A stretch of DNA of 64,000 nucleotides from Martinezella lusitana (lineage in GTDB: Bacteria > Pseudomonadota > Alphaproteobacteria > Rhizobiales > Rhizobiaceae), in NCBI RefSeq assembly GCF_014207095.1, contig NZ_JACHBG010000009.1, forward strand, positions 124,001 to 188,000, read 5' to 3'. This document shows, one piece after another, positions 35,466 to 44,853 of this stretch; positions within the stretch are counted from its first letter, which is position 1, and each line of letters opens with the position of its first letter. Under the pieces are notes generated by a model, which was not told where the DNA came from, did not search any database, and saw only the letters and a program-made list of their open reading frames with translations. The position numbers and the translations under genes were made by a program.

Positions 35466-37208
35466 TCAGCGCGCCGCCGGGCTTGCTGTCCGACGTGCGC
35501 CTTCTTCAGTCAATGTCTGGCCGTGGAATTTCGAAAGTGCCATGACGACATCGTCGATCTCCTTGGCGAGGCGTTGGGCATCCCATTTCAAAGCGGTCGC
35601 GGCAATTGCGCCGATTTCGCGCAAGCCCTGGATCGTCAGCAGGCCTTCGATTGCCAAAGTCGTGCGGCGGAAGACGATATCGGAGAGATGGACGACCAGT
35701 TCCTGCCGTGCGATCCAATCGATCTCGAGCGCACTGTGGCGTTGCGCGCCGGTGATACGTTGATTGTCACTATAGTCCGATGGATGGGCAAGGATTGCCG
35801 CGGCTGTTGTGCCGTAGCGGCTGAGTAGCTCATCCGCCCTGCTTATCTCCACGCCGGTTTTGACGGCGATCGACCGAATCCAGCTTGCACGCTCGTTGGA
35901 GCCCGTCGGAAAATCCCGACCGCCGCCGATGGCGAGACGCTCGGTGGACTGTTTGCGGTTACGCTGAAGGCGAGTAAGCACGGTATCGGCCACTTCTTCG
36001 GCAAAGCCGCGGAATGTCGTCCATTTTCCGCCAACCAGCGAGATGATCGGGAAAGGGCGTCCCGGCTGCGGTTCGAAGACCGGTGCGGAGTGGTCGCGGC
36101 TGATGAGGCCCGGTGACGAGGCGTCCGAGGCGGGCAGGGGACGGATGCCGCTGTAACTGTAAGTGACCTGATCGCGGTCGAAGCGCAGGCTCGGCAGCAG
36201 TGACCGCACGCTGTCGATGAAATAGTCGATCTCATGCTCTTCGCATCGCACATTGTCCGGGTCGTCGCAGGGAATGTCGGTCGAGCCGACCAGTGCCTGG
36301 CCAAGATAGCCGTAGACAAGGCAGATACGGCCGTCATCGGCCTCGAAATAGATCATATGGCCGTTCAGGCTGCGCACCAGTTCCGGGTGATCGAGAAGGA
36401 TATGCGACCCCTTGGTGCCGCCGATCAGATGGGCGGGCGCCCCTAGTGCGGCATTCACATGATCGATCCACGGACCGGCGGCGTTGACTACAAGCTTCGG
36501 CCGGACGGAGAAGGCGTAGCCGTCCGAGCGCCGGAAGGTCAGCAGCCCGTCGATGGACGATACAAGTGTCGTTGTATTGGCGGCCAACGAGCCCTTATTG
36601 GCTTCAAGCCCGTCATTGACCAATTCATAGACCAGGCGCTCCGGCCGGCTGATCTTGGCGTCGTAATAAATACCGCCAGCAACGATCTGGCGTGTCACAT
36701 GCGGCATTTCCTTGAGCGCACGACCCTTCAGCAGGAACCGGTGGCGCGGCATCACGCGGTTTCGCGAGCCGAAGAAGTCGTAGAGCGCAAGCCCGATCTT
36801 GATCAAGACAGCGCCGCGGCTGCGTGGCGCTGTCGTTGATCCGAAGAGTGTTCGAAGCGCGGCGGGTATGCCGCGCATCCACGAGAAGATCGGTACGAAT
36901 GTCGGTAGCGCCTCGACGCAATGCGGTGCGTTCTTCAACAAAAGGTTCCGCTCGAGCGCCGATTGAGCGACCAGCCGGAACTCGCCGGTTTCCAGATATT
37001 TCAGGCCGCCATGGATCAGGCGCGACGGTGCTGCACTCGTCCCCGAACCGAAATCGGATTTGTCGACGATCAGGCAGTTGATGCCCTGTACCGAGAGATC
37101 GCGAAACAGTCCGGCGCCATTGACGCCTGCACCGAGAATGACGACGTCGATATCCCCGTCTTGAAGTTGCGAGAAACGTTGTTTCAGATCGGCAGCCATA
37201 TCGGTCAT
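35466..37208 (-). CDS. FAD-dependent polyol-phosphate dehydrogenase, GlpD/EryB-like
   Basis: A 580-residue flavoprotein of the GlpD family. The FAD-binding VVILGAGVNGAGLFRDLSVQ lies near residue 24, followed by the family segment GTSAAPSRLIHGGLKYLETG, the mid-protein VVNAAGPWIDHVN, and SYSGIRPLPASDAS and SLVGGKWTTFRGFAEE. GlpD-type enzymes oxidise a polyol phosphate at the membrane and pass electrons to quinone. It follows the FGGY kinase by 61 bases, so the likely substrate is that kinase's product. It is clearly different from the EryB copy at 46700 and 78 residues longer, so it is not a recent duplicate. True glycerol-3-phosphate dehydrogenase activity cannot be excluded. Confidence 0.8.
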   Translation of the reverse strand: MTDMAADLKQRFSQLQDGDIDVVILGAGVNGAGLFRDLSVQGINCLIVDKSDFGSGTSAAPSRLIHGGLKYLETGEFRLVAQSALERNLLLKNAPHCVEALPTFVPIFSWMRGIPAALRTLFGSTTAPRSRGAVLIKIGLALYDFFGSRNRVMPRHRFLLKGRALKEMPHVTRQIVAGGIYYDAKISRPERLVYELVNDGLEANKGSLAANTTTLVSSIDGLLTFRRSDGYAFSVRPKLVVNAAGPWIDHVNAALGAPAHLIGGTKGSHILLDHPELVRSLNGHMIYFEADDGRICLVYGYLGQALVGSTDIPCDDPDNVRCEEHEIDYFIDSVRSLLPSLRFDRDQVTYSYSGIRPLPASDASSPGLISRDHSAPVFEPQPGRPFPIISLVGGKWTTFRGFAEEVADTVLTRLQRNRKQSTERLAIGGGRDFPTGSNERASWIRSIAVKTGVEISRADELLSRYGTTAAAILAHPSDYSDNQRITGAQRHSALEIDWIARQELVVHLSDIVFRRTTLAIEGLLTIQGLREIGAIAATALKWDAQRLAKEIDDVVMALSKFHGQTLTEEGARRTASPAAR

Positions 37209-37269
37209 AACATCATCGTCCTGCTGAATTGCCGCGGCAGAGCTTGCCCCGCGCGGCGCAATTGGCGGT

Positions 37270-38799
37270 CTAGTCTTGGGAGGTTTGGGAGGCGAGATTA
37301 CCGATCCGCGGCCAGAGCGGCGTCATGGCTTCGGCAATGTCCTTGAAGAGATCATAACGAACCCGATACTCGGCGCTACGATGCGGGTCTGGATGGTAGG
37401 TCGTGGCGATCCCTGCAACATCACGCGGATTGCTCTGCGGGCTCGCGTAGACACCGATGCCGGCGCCGGCACAAAGGGCTGCTCCCCAAGCCGCGGCCTC
37501 GTCGGTTTCGGTGGTCGTAACCGGCATGCCGAGGATATCGGCAAACATCTGCACGACGATCGGGTTGCGCGACACGCCGCCCGCGAGCCTTGCCTGATTG
37601 AAGGAAAAACCGTCGCTTAGGGCATCGACGTGAATCTTATGGTTGAAGGCGATCCCCTCAAGAACCGCCCGCAGCATGTCGCCGCGATCATGCCAGCCGC
37701 CAAGGCCGAAGAAGCTGGCGCTTGCCTGGACACCATAGGGCGAGCCGAACAGATAGGGGTGGAACAATGCGCTCGATGGCCGGTTGAATGCTGCCTTGAT
37801 CTCGGGTGCGAGCAGGGCGTGAATGGATTGGCCTGCCGCTTCAGCGTTTTTGATTTCACTGGCGCATAGCTTGTCCAGAAACCATTCATAGTTTGCCGAT
37901 GATGCCGGCGAGATCGACATGTTGTTCCATTGGCCTGGCGCAATGGCGTTACGACAAAACCAGCGGCGATCGACACGCGGTGTGGAAGAAAGCGTCTCGT
38001 TGATCGAATAAGTTCCGGCAATGACCGCAACCACCCCTTCGCCGTAGCCACCTGCTCCAAGTGCGGACGCGGTAACGTCATGCAGGCCGGCGACAACGGG
38101 CGTGCCTTCGGCAAGGCCTGTGCGTCTTGCCACGGCTTCCGTTACATGTCCGACGACCTCATCGGACCGCGACACAAGCGGCAGCGCGCCCACCACCTCG
38201 GCAACGCCGAAGAGCTTCAGCGCATCCGCAGAATAGGCCTGGGTTGAAACATCGGTGAACGAGGTGCTTGCCTCGGTGCGGTCCGTGCCGGTAACGCCCG
38301 TCAGGCAAAAGCGCAGCCAGTCCTTGCAGCTTAGAATATGGCCGATTGCAGCGAAGCGCGCGGGCTCATTGGCCTTGATCCACGCAAGCAGCGCCGAAGG
38401 TGCTGAGACATGCGGCACCTGACCGGTCAATCGCAAGGATTCGTCGGCAACCGGGCTTTTCAGCCATTGTTCGACGACCGATCCTGCGCGGCTATCGAGA
38501 GATAGAATGGCGCGTCCGAGCGGCTTCTTCGCTCTGTCGAGCAGATAGATTCCGTCGCCGTGGGCGGTCGCGGCGATCGCCTGAATGTCGCTTGCAGAGC
38601 GATTGCTGAGCTTGATTGCTTCTGCGATGGCATCTGCAGTCTGCGTCCAGAGCTCGTCCATGTCGCGTTCGACATGGCGAGCGTGCGGCATGAATTGGGT
38701 CACGCGGCGCCGTGCGACTGCAAGCGGCGTTCCGTCGACATCGAAGATCACGGCTTTGGTGACGGTGAGACCGCTGTCGATTCCGAGCAGACTCGGCAT
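37270..38799 (-). CDS. FGGY carbohydrate kinase, substrate unassigned
   Basis: A 509-residue sugar/polyol kinase. LLGIDSGLTVTKAVIFDVDG is the phosphate-binding loop of the actin-like fold; ILSLDSRAGSVVEQWL and the FGGY C-terminal region LAGGVSRNPIVVQMFADILG are present. The start has GGAG and AGG sites upstream. It resembles erythritol- and xylulose-kinase-type members more than glycerol kinase (no GlpK-like signature I can see). With the DeoR regulator before it and the GlpD-like enzyme after it, it makes a three-gene set: regulator, kinase, dehydrogenase. The substrate is probably an alditol. Confidence 0.8.
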   Translation of the reverse strand: MPSLLGIDSGLTVTKAVIFDVDGTPLAVARRRVTQFMPHARHVERDMDELWTQTADAIAEAIKLSNRSASDIQAIAATAHGDGIYLLDRAKKPLGRAILSLDSRAGSVVEQWLKSPVADESLRLTGQVPHVSAPSALLAWIKANEPARFAAIGHILSCKDWLRFCLTGVTGTDRTEASTSFTDVSTQAYSADALKLFGVAEVVGALPLVSRSDEVVGHVTEAVARRTGLAEGTPVVAGLHDVTASALGAGGYGEGVVAVIAGTYSINETLSSTPRVDRRWFCRNAIAPGQWNNMSISPASSANYEWFLDKLCASEIKNAEAAGQSIHALLAPEIKAAFNRPSSALFHPYLFGSPYGVQASASFFGLGGWHDRGDMLRAVLEGIAFNHKIHVDALSDGFSFNQARLAGGVSRNPIVVQMFADILGMPVTTTETDEAAAWGAALCAGAGIGVYASPQSNPRDVAGIATTYHPDPHRSAEYRVRYDLFKDIAEAMTPLWPRIGNLASQTSQD

Positions 38800-38852
38800 T
38801 CCTGTTACTCCCGATGGTGAAGGATCCGGCGCCGGCCATATGGCCGCAATGG

Positions 38853-39695
38853 TCAGGATCGTTCTTTGTCGCTCCTGGCGACGACCACGTTGATGTTCTT
38901 GCTCTGCATGCGTTCGAGATGCGTCGCCGGGATCTGTTCATCGACGATGACGACGTCGAACTCGTCAAGGGCGGCAAAACTGTGCAGAGCCCGCCGCTCG
39001 AACTTGGTGTGGTCCATCAGCAAGACGCGTCGCGCCGCACTGTTGAACATCGCGCGCTTGATGTCTACCAGCTCGGGCGACTGATGAAAGACGACGTCAT
39101 CGATGATGGCCGACATAGAAATGAAGGCAACATCTGCCCGCAGGCGATTGATTTCATTGATGGTCATGCGGCCCATGAAGGCGTTGCACCAATTGTAATA
39201 TTGCCCGCCAAGCGCCAAAAGGTTCACATCATGCATATCCTTCAGCGCGTTCATCAAGGTCAGTGAATTGGTGATCGCCGTCACCGGGACTTTGGCCGAA
39301 AGTTGCGACGCCATCTGCAGGACCGTGGTGGAATCGTCAAGGAATATCGCCTGGCCGGGTTCGATGAACTGCATGGCGGCGGTCGCGATCATCTTCTTTT
39401 CGCTGGCCTGCCGGTTGGCGCGATAAACGTCGCTGGATTCGATCAGGCTGGTGGCGGTCGCCGTGACGATGCCGCGCGTCTTGCGCAAGAGGCCGCGGTT
39501 GACCAATTCATCGACATCGCGATGCGCGGTCATCAGGCTGATGCCGAACCGCTCCGTCAAATCCTCGATGCGGATGGAATTCTCCGCCATCACCGCCTCG
39601 GCGATCATTTGCCGGCGGGCGATCTGCCGGGATTGCCGGCTGTCGCTTGGCAGTTCATCCTGGAGGAAGGCAATGGGGCTTGTCTTGTCTGTCAC
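38853..39695 (-). CDS. DeoR/GlpR-family transcriptional regulator
   Basis: A 280-residue repressor-type protein from a GTG with AGAGG five bases upstream. The N-terminal winged helix-turn-helix spans ~27-75 (RRQMIAEAVMAENSIRIEDL, then FGISLMTAHRDVDELVNRG), and the DeoR sensor domain follows (FLDDSTTVLQMASQLSAKVP, then AITNSLTLMNALKDM). Members usually sense a phosphorylated sugar. It is 53 bases upstream of the kinase gene and 183 bases downstream of the importer genes, so it probably controls the kinase/dehydrogenase pair and may also act on the importer. The N-terminal ~25 residues before the HTH are unusual. Confidence 0.85.
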   Translation of the reverse strand: MTDKTSPIAFLQDELPSDSRQSRQIARRQMIAEAVMAENSIRIEDLTERFGISLMTAHRDVDELVNRGLLRKTRGIVTATATSLIESSDVYRANRQASEKKMIATAAMQFIEPGQAIFLDDSTTVLQMASQLSAKVPVTAITNSLTLMNALKDMHDVNLLALGGQYYNWCNAFMGRMTINEINRLRADVAFISMSAIIDDVVFHQSPELVDIKRAMFNSAARRVLLMDHTKFERRALHSFAALDEFDVVIVDEQIPATHLERMQSKNINVVVARSDKERS

Positions 39696-39846
39696 GTTGG
39701 CCTCTGACGCTGAGCCTTGCGGATTACATTTGCCGCAGCGAATGGAATTCTAGAGAAAAAGAGTAGAAAGAACAGTTCGCTACCGAGATTACTGCAAGTT
39801 ATGCCTGATGTTTTGTCAGGAAGCCACCAGCGGCGGCTGGAAGGAT

Positions 39847-39869
39847 GGGGATGCCGCTTCCGGCACCCC
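39847..39869 (-). terminator. GC-rich hairpin after eryG
   Basis: GGGG-A-TGCCG-CTTC-CGGCA-CCCC: nine base pairs with one bulged A and a four-base loop, nine bases beyond the eryG stop. There is no T-run on the minus strand, so it may protect the importer mRNA end or partly end transcription before the DeoR gene. Confidence 0.5.
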
Positions 39870-39877
39870 CGTTATCA

Positions 39878-40825
39878 TTACTGAGCCAGAACGAACGGCG
39901 CCGTGTACTTGGCGACATTGTCCTTGGTGATCAGGAGGCAATCGAAAAGCTGCTTTTCGCTCTTGGCACCGGTCTTGCCGGTCTTCAGGAAGCTGTCGGC
40001 CTGCTTGACGGCTTCTTCGGAGAAGACTGCGACCGGCTGCAGAACCGTGTACTGCAATTCGCCGGCCTTGATGGCGGCAACTGCGTCCGGCGAACCATCG
40101 AAGCCGCCGACCTTGACGTTGGCAAGCTTGCCGGCTTCCTTGAGAGCGGCAATCGCGCCGAGCGCCATTTCGTCATTGCCGGAGATCAAGCCGATGATAT
40201 CAGGGTGAGCCTGCAGCATGGACTGCATCTTGTTGTGGCCCTGGGTGCGGTCCCAGTTGGCAACTTCCTTGGCAGCCTTCTGCAGGTCCGGGTACTGCGT
40301 CAGAACGGTTTCATAGCCGTTCGAACGGGTCGCGGCGTTGTTATCGGAGGGCGAGCCGAAGAGTTCGGCATACTTGCCCTTGTCGCCAACGGCTTCGACC
40401 CACTGCTGCGCGCCGATAGCGGCACCCTGAGCGTTGTTGGAAACGAGCTGCGCCTTGGCAAGGCCTTCCTGGTTGATTTCAGCATTGACCAGGAAAACAG
40501 GGATGCCGGCGGCAACGGCCTTCTTGACCGCGCCGACGGAGCCGTCAGCATTGGCCGGATCGAGGATGATGGCGACCGACTTGTTGGTGATAGCCGTGTC
40601 GATCAGGTTGCTCTCGGTGTTGGTATCGCCCTTGTGGGCACCGACCGTTGCGGTGTAGCCGAGCTTTTCAGCAGTTGCCTTGGCGACATTGCCCTCGGTC
40701 AACCAGTAGGGGTTGGACGGATCGTTGACGATCACGGTGATCTGGCCGGCGGCCCATGCGGCTCCGGTCAGAAGCGGCGCCACAGCAACCGCTGCCATGA
40801 CGATGCGCAAACCTTTTTTGAACAT
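39878..40825 (-). CDS. eryG: Erythritol ABC transporter, periplasmic binding protein
   Basis: A 315-residue RbsB-type (Peripla_BP_4) protein. The signal peptide MFKKGLRIVMAAVAVAPLLT is cleaved near GAAWA. The mature part opens with a short strand and NPYWLTEGNVAKATAEKLGY; IILDPANADGSVGAVKKAVA and LISGNDEMALGAIAALKEAG are the ligand-cleft segments. It should bind erythritol (or related polyols) in the periplasm and deliver it to EryF. The ribosome site GGGAGAGAG is strong. It is last in the importer operon and separated from eryF by 99 bases, with a hairpin after it, the usual arrangement when a binding protein is needed in excess. Confidence 0.85.
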   Translation of the reverse strand: MFKKGLRIVMAAVAVAPLLTGAAWAAGQITVIVNDPSNPYWLTEGNVAKATAEKLGYTATVGAHKGDTNTESNLIDTAITNKSVAIILDPANADGSVGAVKKAVAAGIPVFLVNAEINQEGLAKAQLVSNNAQGAAIGAQQWVEAVGDKGKYAELFGSPSDNNAATRSNGYETVLTQYPDLQKAAKEVANWDRTQGHNKMQSMLQAHPDIIGLISGNDEMALGAIAALKEAGKLANVKVGGFDGSPDAVAAIKAGELQYTVLQPVAVFSEEAVKQADSFLKTGKTGAKSEKQLFDCLLITKDNVAKYTAPFVLAQ

Positions 40826-40924
40826 TAGTCTCTCTCCCTTTTGATGAGCTTTGGTGATGCCGGCGGGCCGGCGGTTCTTTCACTGGTCGGAAGTCTCCGA
40901 TCAGTGACAAGTTCGTATGCAGCG

Positions 40925-41977
40925 TCAGCTGGACTTGGTCCGGCGTCCGTACTGGATGCTGTTCATGAGCACGGCGAGCACGATGACGGCACCGGTGAAA
41001 ACGGTTTGCCAATAAGAGGACACGCCGATGATCACCAGGCCATCCGACAGAAAGCCAATGACAAAGGCGCCAATCATGGTACCGCGCGCGGTGCCGCGCC
41101 CGCCTGTCAATGCCGCTCCACCGATAACCACGGCAGCAATTGCGGTTAGCTCATAGGTGTTGCCAGCCATCGGCACGGCGGAGGTCAACTGCGAGGATAG
41201 GACTAGACCTGCAACCGCGGCGCAGACACCCGACAGAACATAGACTGCAATCTTGACCTGCCTGACCGGAACGCCGGAGAGATCGGCAGCGCGCTCATTG
41301 CCGCCTGAAGCATACAGCCAGCGGCCAAAGGCGGTGCGGCTGAGGACTAGGCCGCAGATAATTGCGAGCGCAGCGAGCACGAGAACGCTGATCGGGATGC
41401 CGGCTAGACGGTTGGAACCCAACCAAGCAAAGCCCGTGTTGCCGAGTTCTGGACGGCCAGCGAGATTGTTGTAGGCAAGGCCGTTGCTCATCAGCAACGC
41501 AAAGCCTCGAGCGACGTACAGGACGCCGAGAGAGGCGACGAAGGCTGGAACGCGCAGGTAAGCGATGAGTACGCCGTTGACTGCGCCAACGATCCCGCCA
41601 AGCACGCAAGTCAAGATCACGACGGCCCATACTGGGGGATAGAGAATGATGCCGAAGCTTGACAGGACGACGCCCTGCATCAGGAAGCCCGCAACACAGC
41701 CCGTCAGACCGAGCGTTGAGCCGACTGACAAGTCAATACCGCCATTGAGGATAACGAGCAGCATGCCAATGGCCAGAATGCCGTAAATGGCAACATGTGA
41801 TGCCATGATCAAAAAGTTATCCAATGTGAAGTAATTGGGCGACAGGAAGGAGAAGACCGCGATGATGGCGATCAGCGCGAAGAAGGCGCGCCCTTCCAGG
41901 ATCAGCCGCACGAGACTGAAATTCCGCCGCTGTCCGTTCGAAACTGGCTTTTTATCTGTGATGTTCGTGACTGACAT
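40925..41977 (-). CDS. eryF: Erythritol ABC transporter, permease
   Basis: A 350-residue RbsC/BPD_transp_2-type permease with about ten hydrophobic segments, e.g. FFALIAIIAVFSFLSPNYFT and AVYVLSGVCAAVAGLVLSSQ. NGGIDLSVGSTLGLTGCVAG and ELTAIAAVVIGGAALTGGRG are the family signatures (the latter contacts the ATPase). It forms the inner-membrane channel with EryE. The ATG has GGAG eight bases upstream. It sits 22 bases after eryE. Confidence 0.88.
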   Translation of the reverse strand: MSVTNITDKKPVSNGQRRNFSLVRLILEGRAFFALIAIIAVFSFLSPNYFTLDNFLIMASHVAIYGILAIGMLLVILNGGIDLSVGSTLGLTGCVAGFLMQGVVLSSFGIILYPPVWAVVILTCVLGGIVGAVNGVLIAYLRVPAFVASLGVLYVARGFALLMSNGLAYNNLAGRPELGNTGFAWLGSNRLAGIPISVLVLAALAIICGLVLSRTAFGRWLYASGGNERAADLSGVPVRQVKIAVYVLSGVCAAVAGLVLSSQLTSAVPMAGNTYELTAIAAVVIGGAALTGGRGTARGTMIGAFVIGFLSDGLVIIGVSSYWQTVFTGAVIVLAVLMNSIQYGRRTKSS

Positions 41978-41999
41978 AATCAGTGCTCCATGAATGCGG

Positions 42000-43544
42000 C
42001 TAGTGCGCGACCACTGCTTCGCCGGAGGCGGCCATGATCTTTTCTTTGGGGACGTCGGGACCGAATTCGGCTGATATCTTGCCGCGGTGCATGACGATGA
42101 TGCGATGGGCGATGCTCAGGCATTCGGCGACTTCCGACGTCGAATAGATGACCGCCAGACCTTCCTTGGCGCGCTCGGCCAGAAGCTTGAAGACTTCCGC
42201 CTTGGCGCCGATGTCGATGCCGCGGCTCGGCTCGTCGAGCAGGATCACCTTCGGATCCGTCGCCAGCATCTTGCCGATGACGACCTTTTGCTGATTGCCG
42301 CCCGAAAGCGAGCCGATCGCAGCCTCGCCGCCATCGGTCTTGATGTGAACCTTGCGAATGGACGCGTCGACAAGCGAGCGCTCGCGGCCGGTCGACGTAA
42401 ACAGGCCCTTGGTGAAAGCACCGATGCTGGCGAGCGACAGGTTGGAGCCAACGGTCATCGTTTGCACGAGGCCGTCGCGCTGCCGATCTTCAGGCACTAG
42501 GACCAGGCCCTGGGCGATACGGCCGGCGATGCTGAGATTGCCGAGGTCACTGTTCCCGAGCAGGACACGGCCACCGCTCGATCTCAGGCGACCTGCGACA
42601 CATTCGAGCAACTCGGTGCGGCCTGCGCCCATCAGCCCGTAGATGCAGACGATCTCGCCGGTACGGACCTGAAGCGACATGCGATCGACCGCGTTGTAAG
42701 CGGCACCCGAGGGGCCGGGAACGGTGAGGTTATCGATCGTCAGCGCGACATCGCCCATCTTGTAGCCGCTCGGTGGACTGCCCAGGTCGAAATTGTCGCC
42801 GACCATGTTGCGCACGATCCATTCGAGATCGATGTCCTTGCGCTCGGCATAGGCCGTCATATTGCCGTCGCGCAGAACGACGGCGTGATTGGTGATCTGC
42901 AGCGCCTCTTCGAGATGATGCGAGATGTAGACGATCGACACGCCGCGGCCGGTCAGATCGCGAATAACCTTGAACAAGACCTCGACTTCGGTGGCACTGA
43001 GCGCCGATGTCGGCTCGTCCATAATCAGGATACGTGAATTGACCGAGAGCGCACGGGCGATCTCGACGATCTGCTGCTGGCCGAGGCGCAGGTCTTCGAC
43101 TGGGGTGAGCGGATCGATGTCCTCTTCGAGCTCCTCCATCAGCGCGCGTGTCTGGCGCTCTTCCTCGGCAAAATCGACCACGCCACCTTTCAGGATCTCG
43201 CGACCCATGAAGATATTGTCACGGACGCTGAGATTGGGAGCGAGGCTCAGTTCCTGATGGATGATGGAAATGCCGCAGGAGCGAGCATGGGTGGAGGAGG
43301 CAAAGCTGATAGCGCTGCCATCGAGGACGATTTCGCCCGAGCTCGGCTGTATGACGCCGGAGAGGATCTTCATCAACGTCGACTTGCCGGCACCGTTCTC
43401 GCCAAAGAGCGTCGTGACTTCGCCGCTGCGAATGTCGAAATTCACACCCTTGAGGGCATGGACGTTGCCGTAGGACTTGGCAATGTTACGGGCGGCGAGA
43501 ACAACTTCGCCCGTGCGCGCCTGTTTTTCTCTCGCCTGGCTCAT
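42000..43544 (-). CDS. eryE: Erythritol ABC transporter, double ATPase
   Basis: A 514-residue RbsA/MglA-type ATPase with two nucleotide-binding halves. The first half has an intact Walker A (LFGENGAGKSTLMKIL), signature (LRLGQQQIVEIARALSVNSR) and Walker B (ILIMDEPTSAL). The second half has a degenerate Walker A (GLMGAGRTELLECVAG), with SLSGGNQQKVVIGKMLATDP and VILLDEPSRGIDIG. This asymmetry is normal in the carbohydrate-uptake-2 family. It powers uptake through EryF. Its ATG overlaps the DUF2291 gene stop by four bases. Confidence 0.9.
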   Translation of the reverse strand: MSQAREKQARTGEVVLAARNIAKSYGNVHALKGVNFDIRSGEVTTLFGENGAGKSTLMKILSGVIQPSSGEIVLDGSAISFASSTHARSCGISIIHQELSLAPNLSVRDNIFMGREILKGGVVDFAEEERQTRALMEELEEDIDPLTPVEDLRLGQQQIVEIARALSVNSRILIMDEPTSALSATEVEVLFKVIRDLTGRGVSIVYISHHLEEALQITNHAVVLRDGNMTAYAERKDIDLEWIVRNMVGDNFDLGSPPSGYKMGDVALTIDNLTVPGPSGAAYNAVDRMSLQVRTGEIVCIYGLMGAGRTELLECVAGRLRSSGGRVLLGNSDLGNLSIAGRIAQGLVLVPEDRQRDGLVQTMTVGSNLSLASIGAFTKGLFTSTGRERSLVDASIRKVHIKTDGGEAAIGSLSGGNQQKVVIGKMLATDPKVILLDEPSRGIDIGAKAEVFKLLAERAKEGLAVIYSTSEVAECLSIAHRIIVMHRGKISAEFGPDVPKEKIMAASGEAVVAH

Positions 43545-44197
43545 TTCAGCTCGACCTTTACGGGAGTGATAAGCCAGTTCTTGGGATTGATGAGTTTGAA
43601 CACGCCGACAATCGTTGCCGTCTTACCCGTCAGCTTTTCCGGGTCGAGGCTGCCAAGGGTCGCCTTCTTCATCTCGTTGTTGATAGCCGAGCCGGCGTCC
43701 TGATATTCGATCTGGTTGGTGAACTGCCCGAACTGAATATTGCCGGTCGCGTCGCGAAGCTCGGTGCCGTTGATCGCCGGTCCGGTCTGGACGCGAATGA
43801 CAACGCCTTCGGGAAGGCCCTGGACTCTGAATTCGTTGAGGTTGGCCTTGCGGTCACCAAAAGCGCCGGTGAGGGAGACTGGCAGCACCGGGCCGGTGCT
43901 GGTCGCCACACCATATTTCTCGCCCGCCGCCTTCTTATCAGCGAGGACGGCGGTGGCGAGCGTCACCGCATCGACGGCGCGCTTCTCGATATCCGCCTGT
44001 ACCTTCGGAAACTCCTGGGCGCCGTAGCTATTCGGTTGGAAACCCTGTTCGCGCACATCGTGCTGGGAGCCGATCGTGACGACCTTGGTATCGGCGGCAA
44101 TGGCGCCAATCACGATGACGACTGCGGCGATGCCGGCTGCGATCTTGAGCTTGGAGCCTGTTGGCTTGGCGGTTGTGTATTGAGTCTGCGTATTCAT
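43541..44197 (-). CDS. DUF2291 protein in sugar importer operon
   Basis: A 218-residue protein with one N-terminal membrane segment (LKIAAGIAAVVIVIGAIAA) and a beta-rich periplasmic part with DUF2291 character (PVSLTGAFGDRKANLNEFRV; TATIVGVFKLINPKNWLITP). The ATG at 44197 is preferred; a TTG two codons upstream is possible. DUF2291 genes are regularly found first in operons of carbohydrate-uptake-2 importers, but no function is established. Here the stop overlaps the eryE ATG, so it is translated together with the ATPase. It may help the binding protein dock or tune the transporter (inference). Confidence 0.75.
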   Translation of the reverse strand: MNTQTQYTTAKPTGSKLKIAAGIAAVVIVIGAIAADTKVVTIGSQHDVREQGFQPNSYGAQEFPKVQADIEKRAVDAVTLATAVLADKKAAGEKYGVATSTGPVLPVSLTGAFGDRKANLNEFRVQGLPEGVVIRVQTGPAINGTELRDATGNIQFGQFTNQIEYQDAGSAINNEMKKATLGSLDPEKLTGKTATIVGVFKLINPKNWLITPVKVELK

Positions 44198-44470
44198 GTT
44201 CAAACGACCTTCGGCGATTGTGCCGGATTGCCTGATGGAGAGGGAGAAAAGGTGCTGCGGTGCCGGCTACGATCCAGCTGTGGCCAATGCGCGCACTTGG
44301 ACCTGCGGGCATTCCGCTCGGCCACAGGTCGTGCCGCGACGGGAAAGGGAGTTCAGCATCAGGAGCCTCCTCAGCATGCCGAGTGACCGTCTCCTCCGAT
44401 CGCCCGTCTTGGTTCTGTGGCCATCGATATCGACGGCTTCCGTGATAGAGTTGTGTTAATAACCGTATTT

Positions 44471-44499
44471 CATATGTTATAAATTTCGGAAGGTGTCAA
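44471..44499 (-). promoter_or_regulatory. Candidate sigma-70 promoter of the importer operon
   Basis: On the minus strand, a consensus -35 TTGACA (44499-44494) is followed by 17 bases and CATATG (44476-44471), which matches the -10 at only the three central bases. It lies about 270 bases before the DUF2291 gene. The AT-rich spacer contains the TGTTATAAAT word shared with the eryA side. Confidence 0.45.
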
Positions 44500-44853
44500 T
44501 CGGCAAAAGCAAGGCTTTGTCTGTTCTCCGTGCTCTCGCAAACGTGAGTCCCTCGCCTCCCTACACTCTATCGCTTCCATTCTGCCAATCGTGCGCGGAG
44601 TCATCGATCATATTGTGAATGGAGCTTTTCTAGAGTGCGGAAAAATCCATTATTGCATTGATATAATGAAGTAATATGGAGAGATTGCTCAAGGCGATCG
44701 CAACTTGAGTTTGCTTCTCCGCTTGACGCATGCGTCCCGAAAGTTCTTTTCCTTGGCCCGCTCCGGCAGCTTCGTCGCCGATCCGAGTAGGACTTCATGC
44801 CGTACATTTTAGCTGAAAAAAATTACAATACCAGAAAAAAATTACTGCAACTA

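Noticed and set aside
32699..39695. Idea that the second kinase/dehydrogenase set is a plain duplication of eryAB
   Set aside because: Lengths (509 and 580 against 516 and 503 residues), motif wording and gene order differ too much, and no eryC/eryD copies accompany it.
39845..40828. 327-codon plus-strand frame opposite eryG
   Set aside because: It covers almost exactly the eryG gene, which has a signal peptide and ligand-binding motifs; the opposite reading has no domain.
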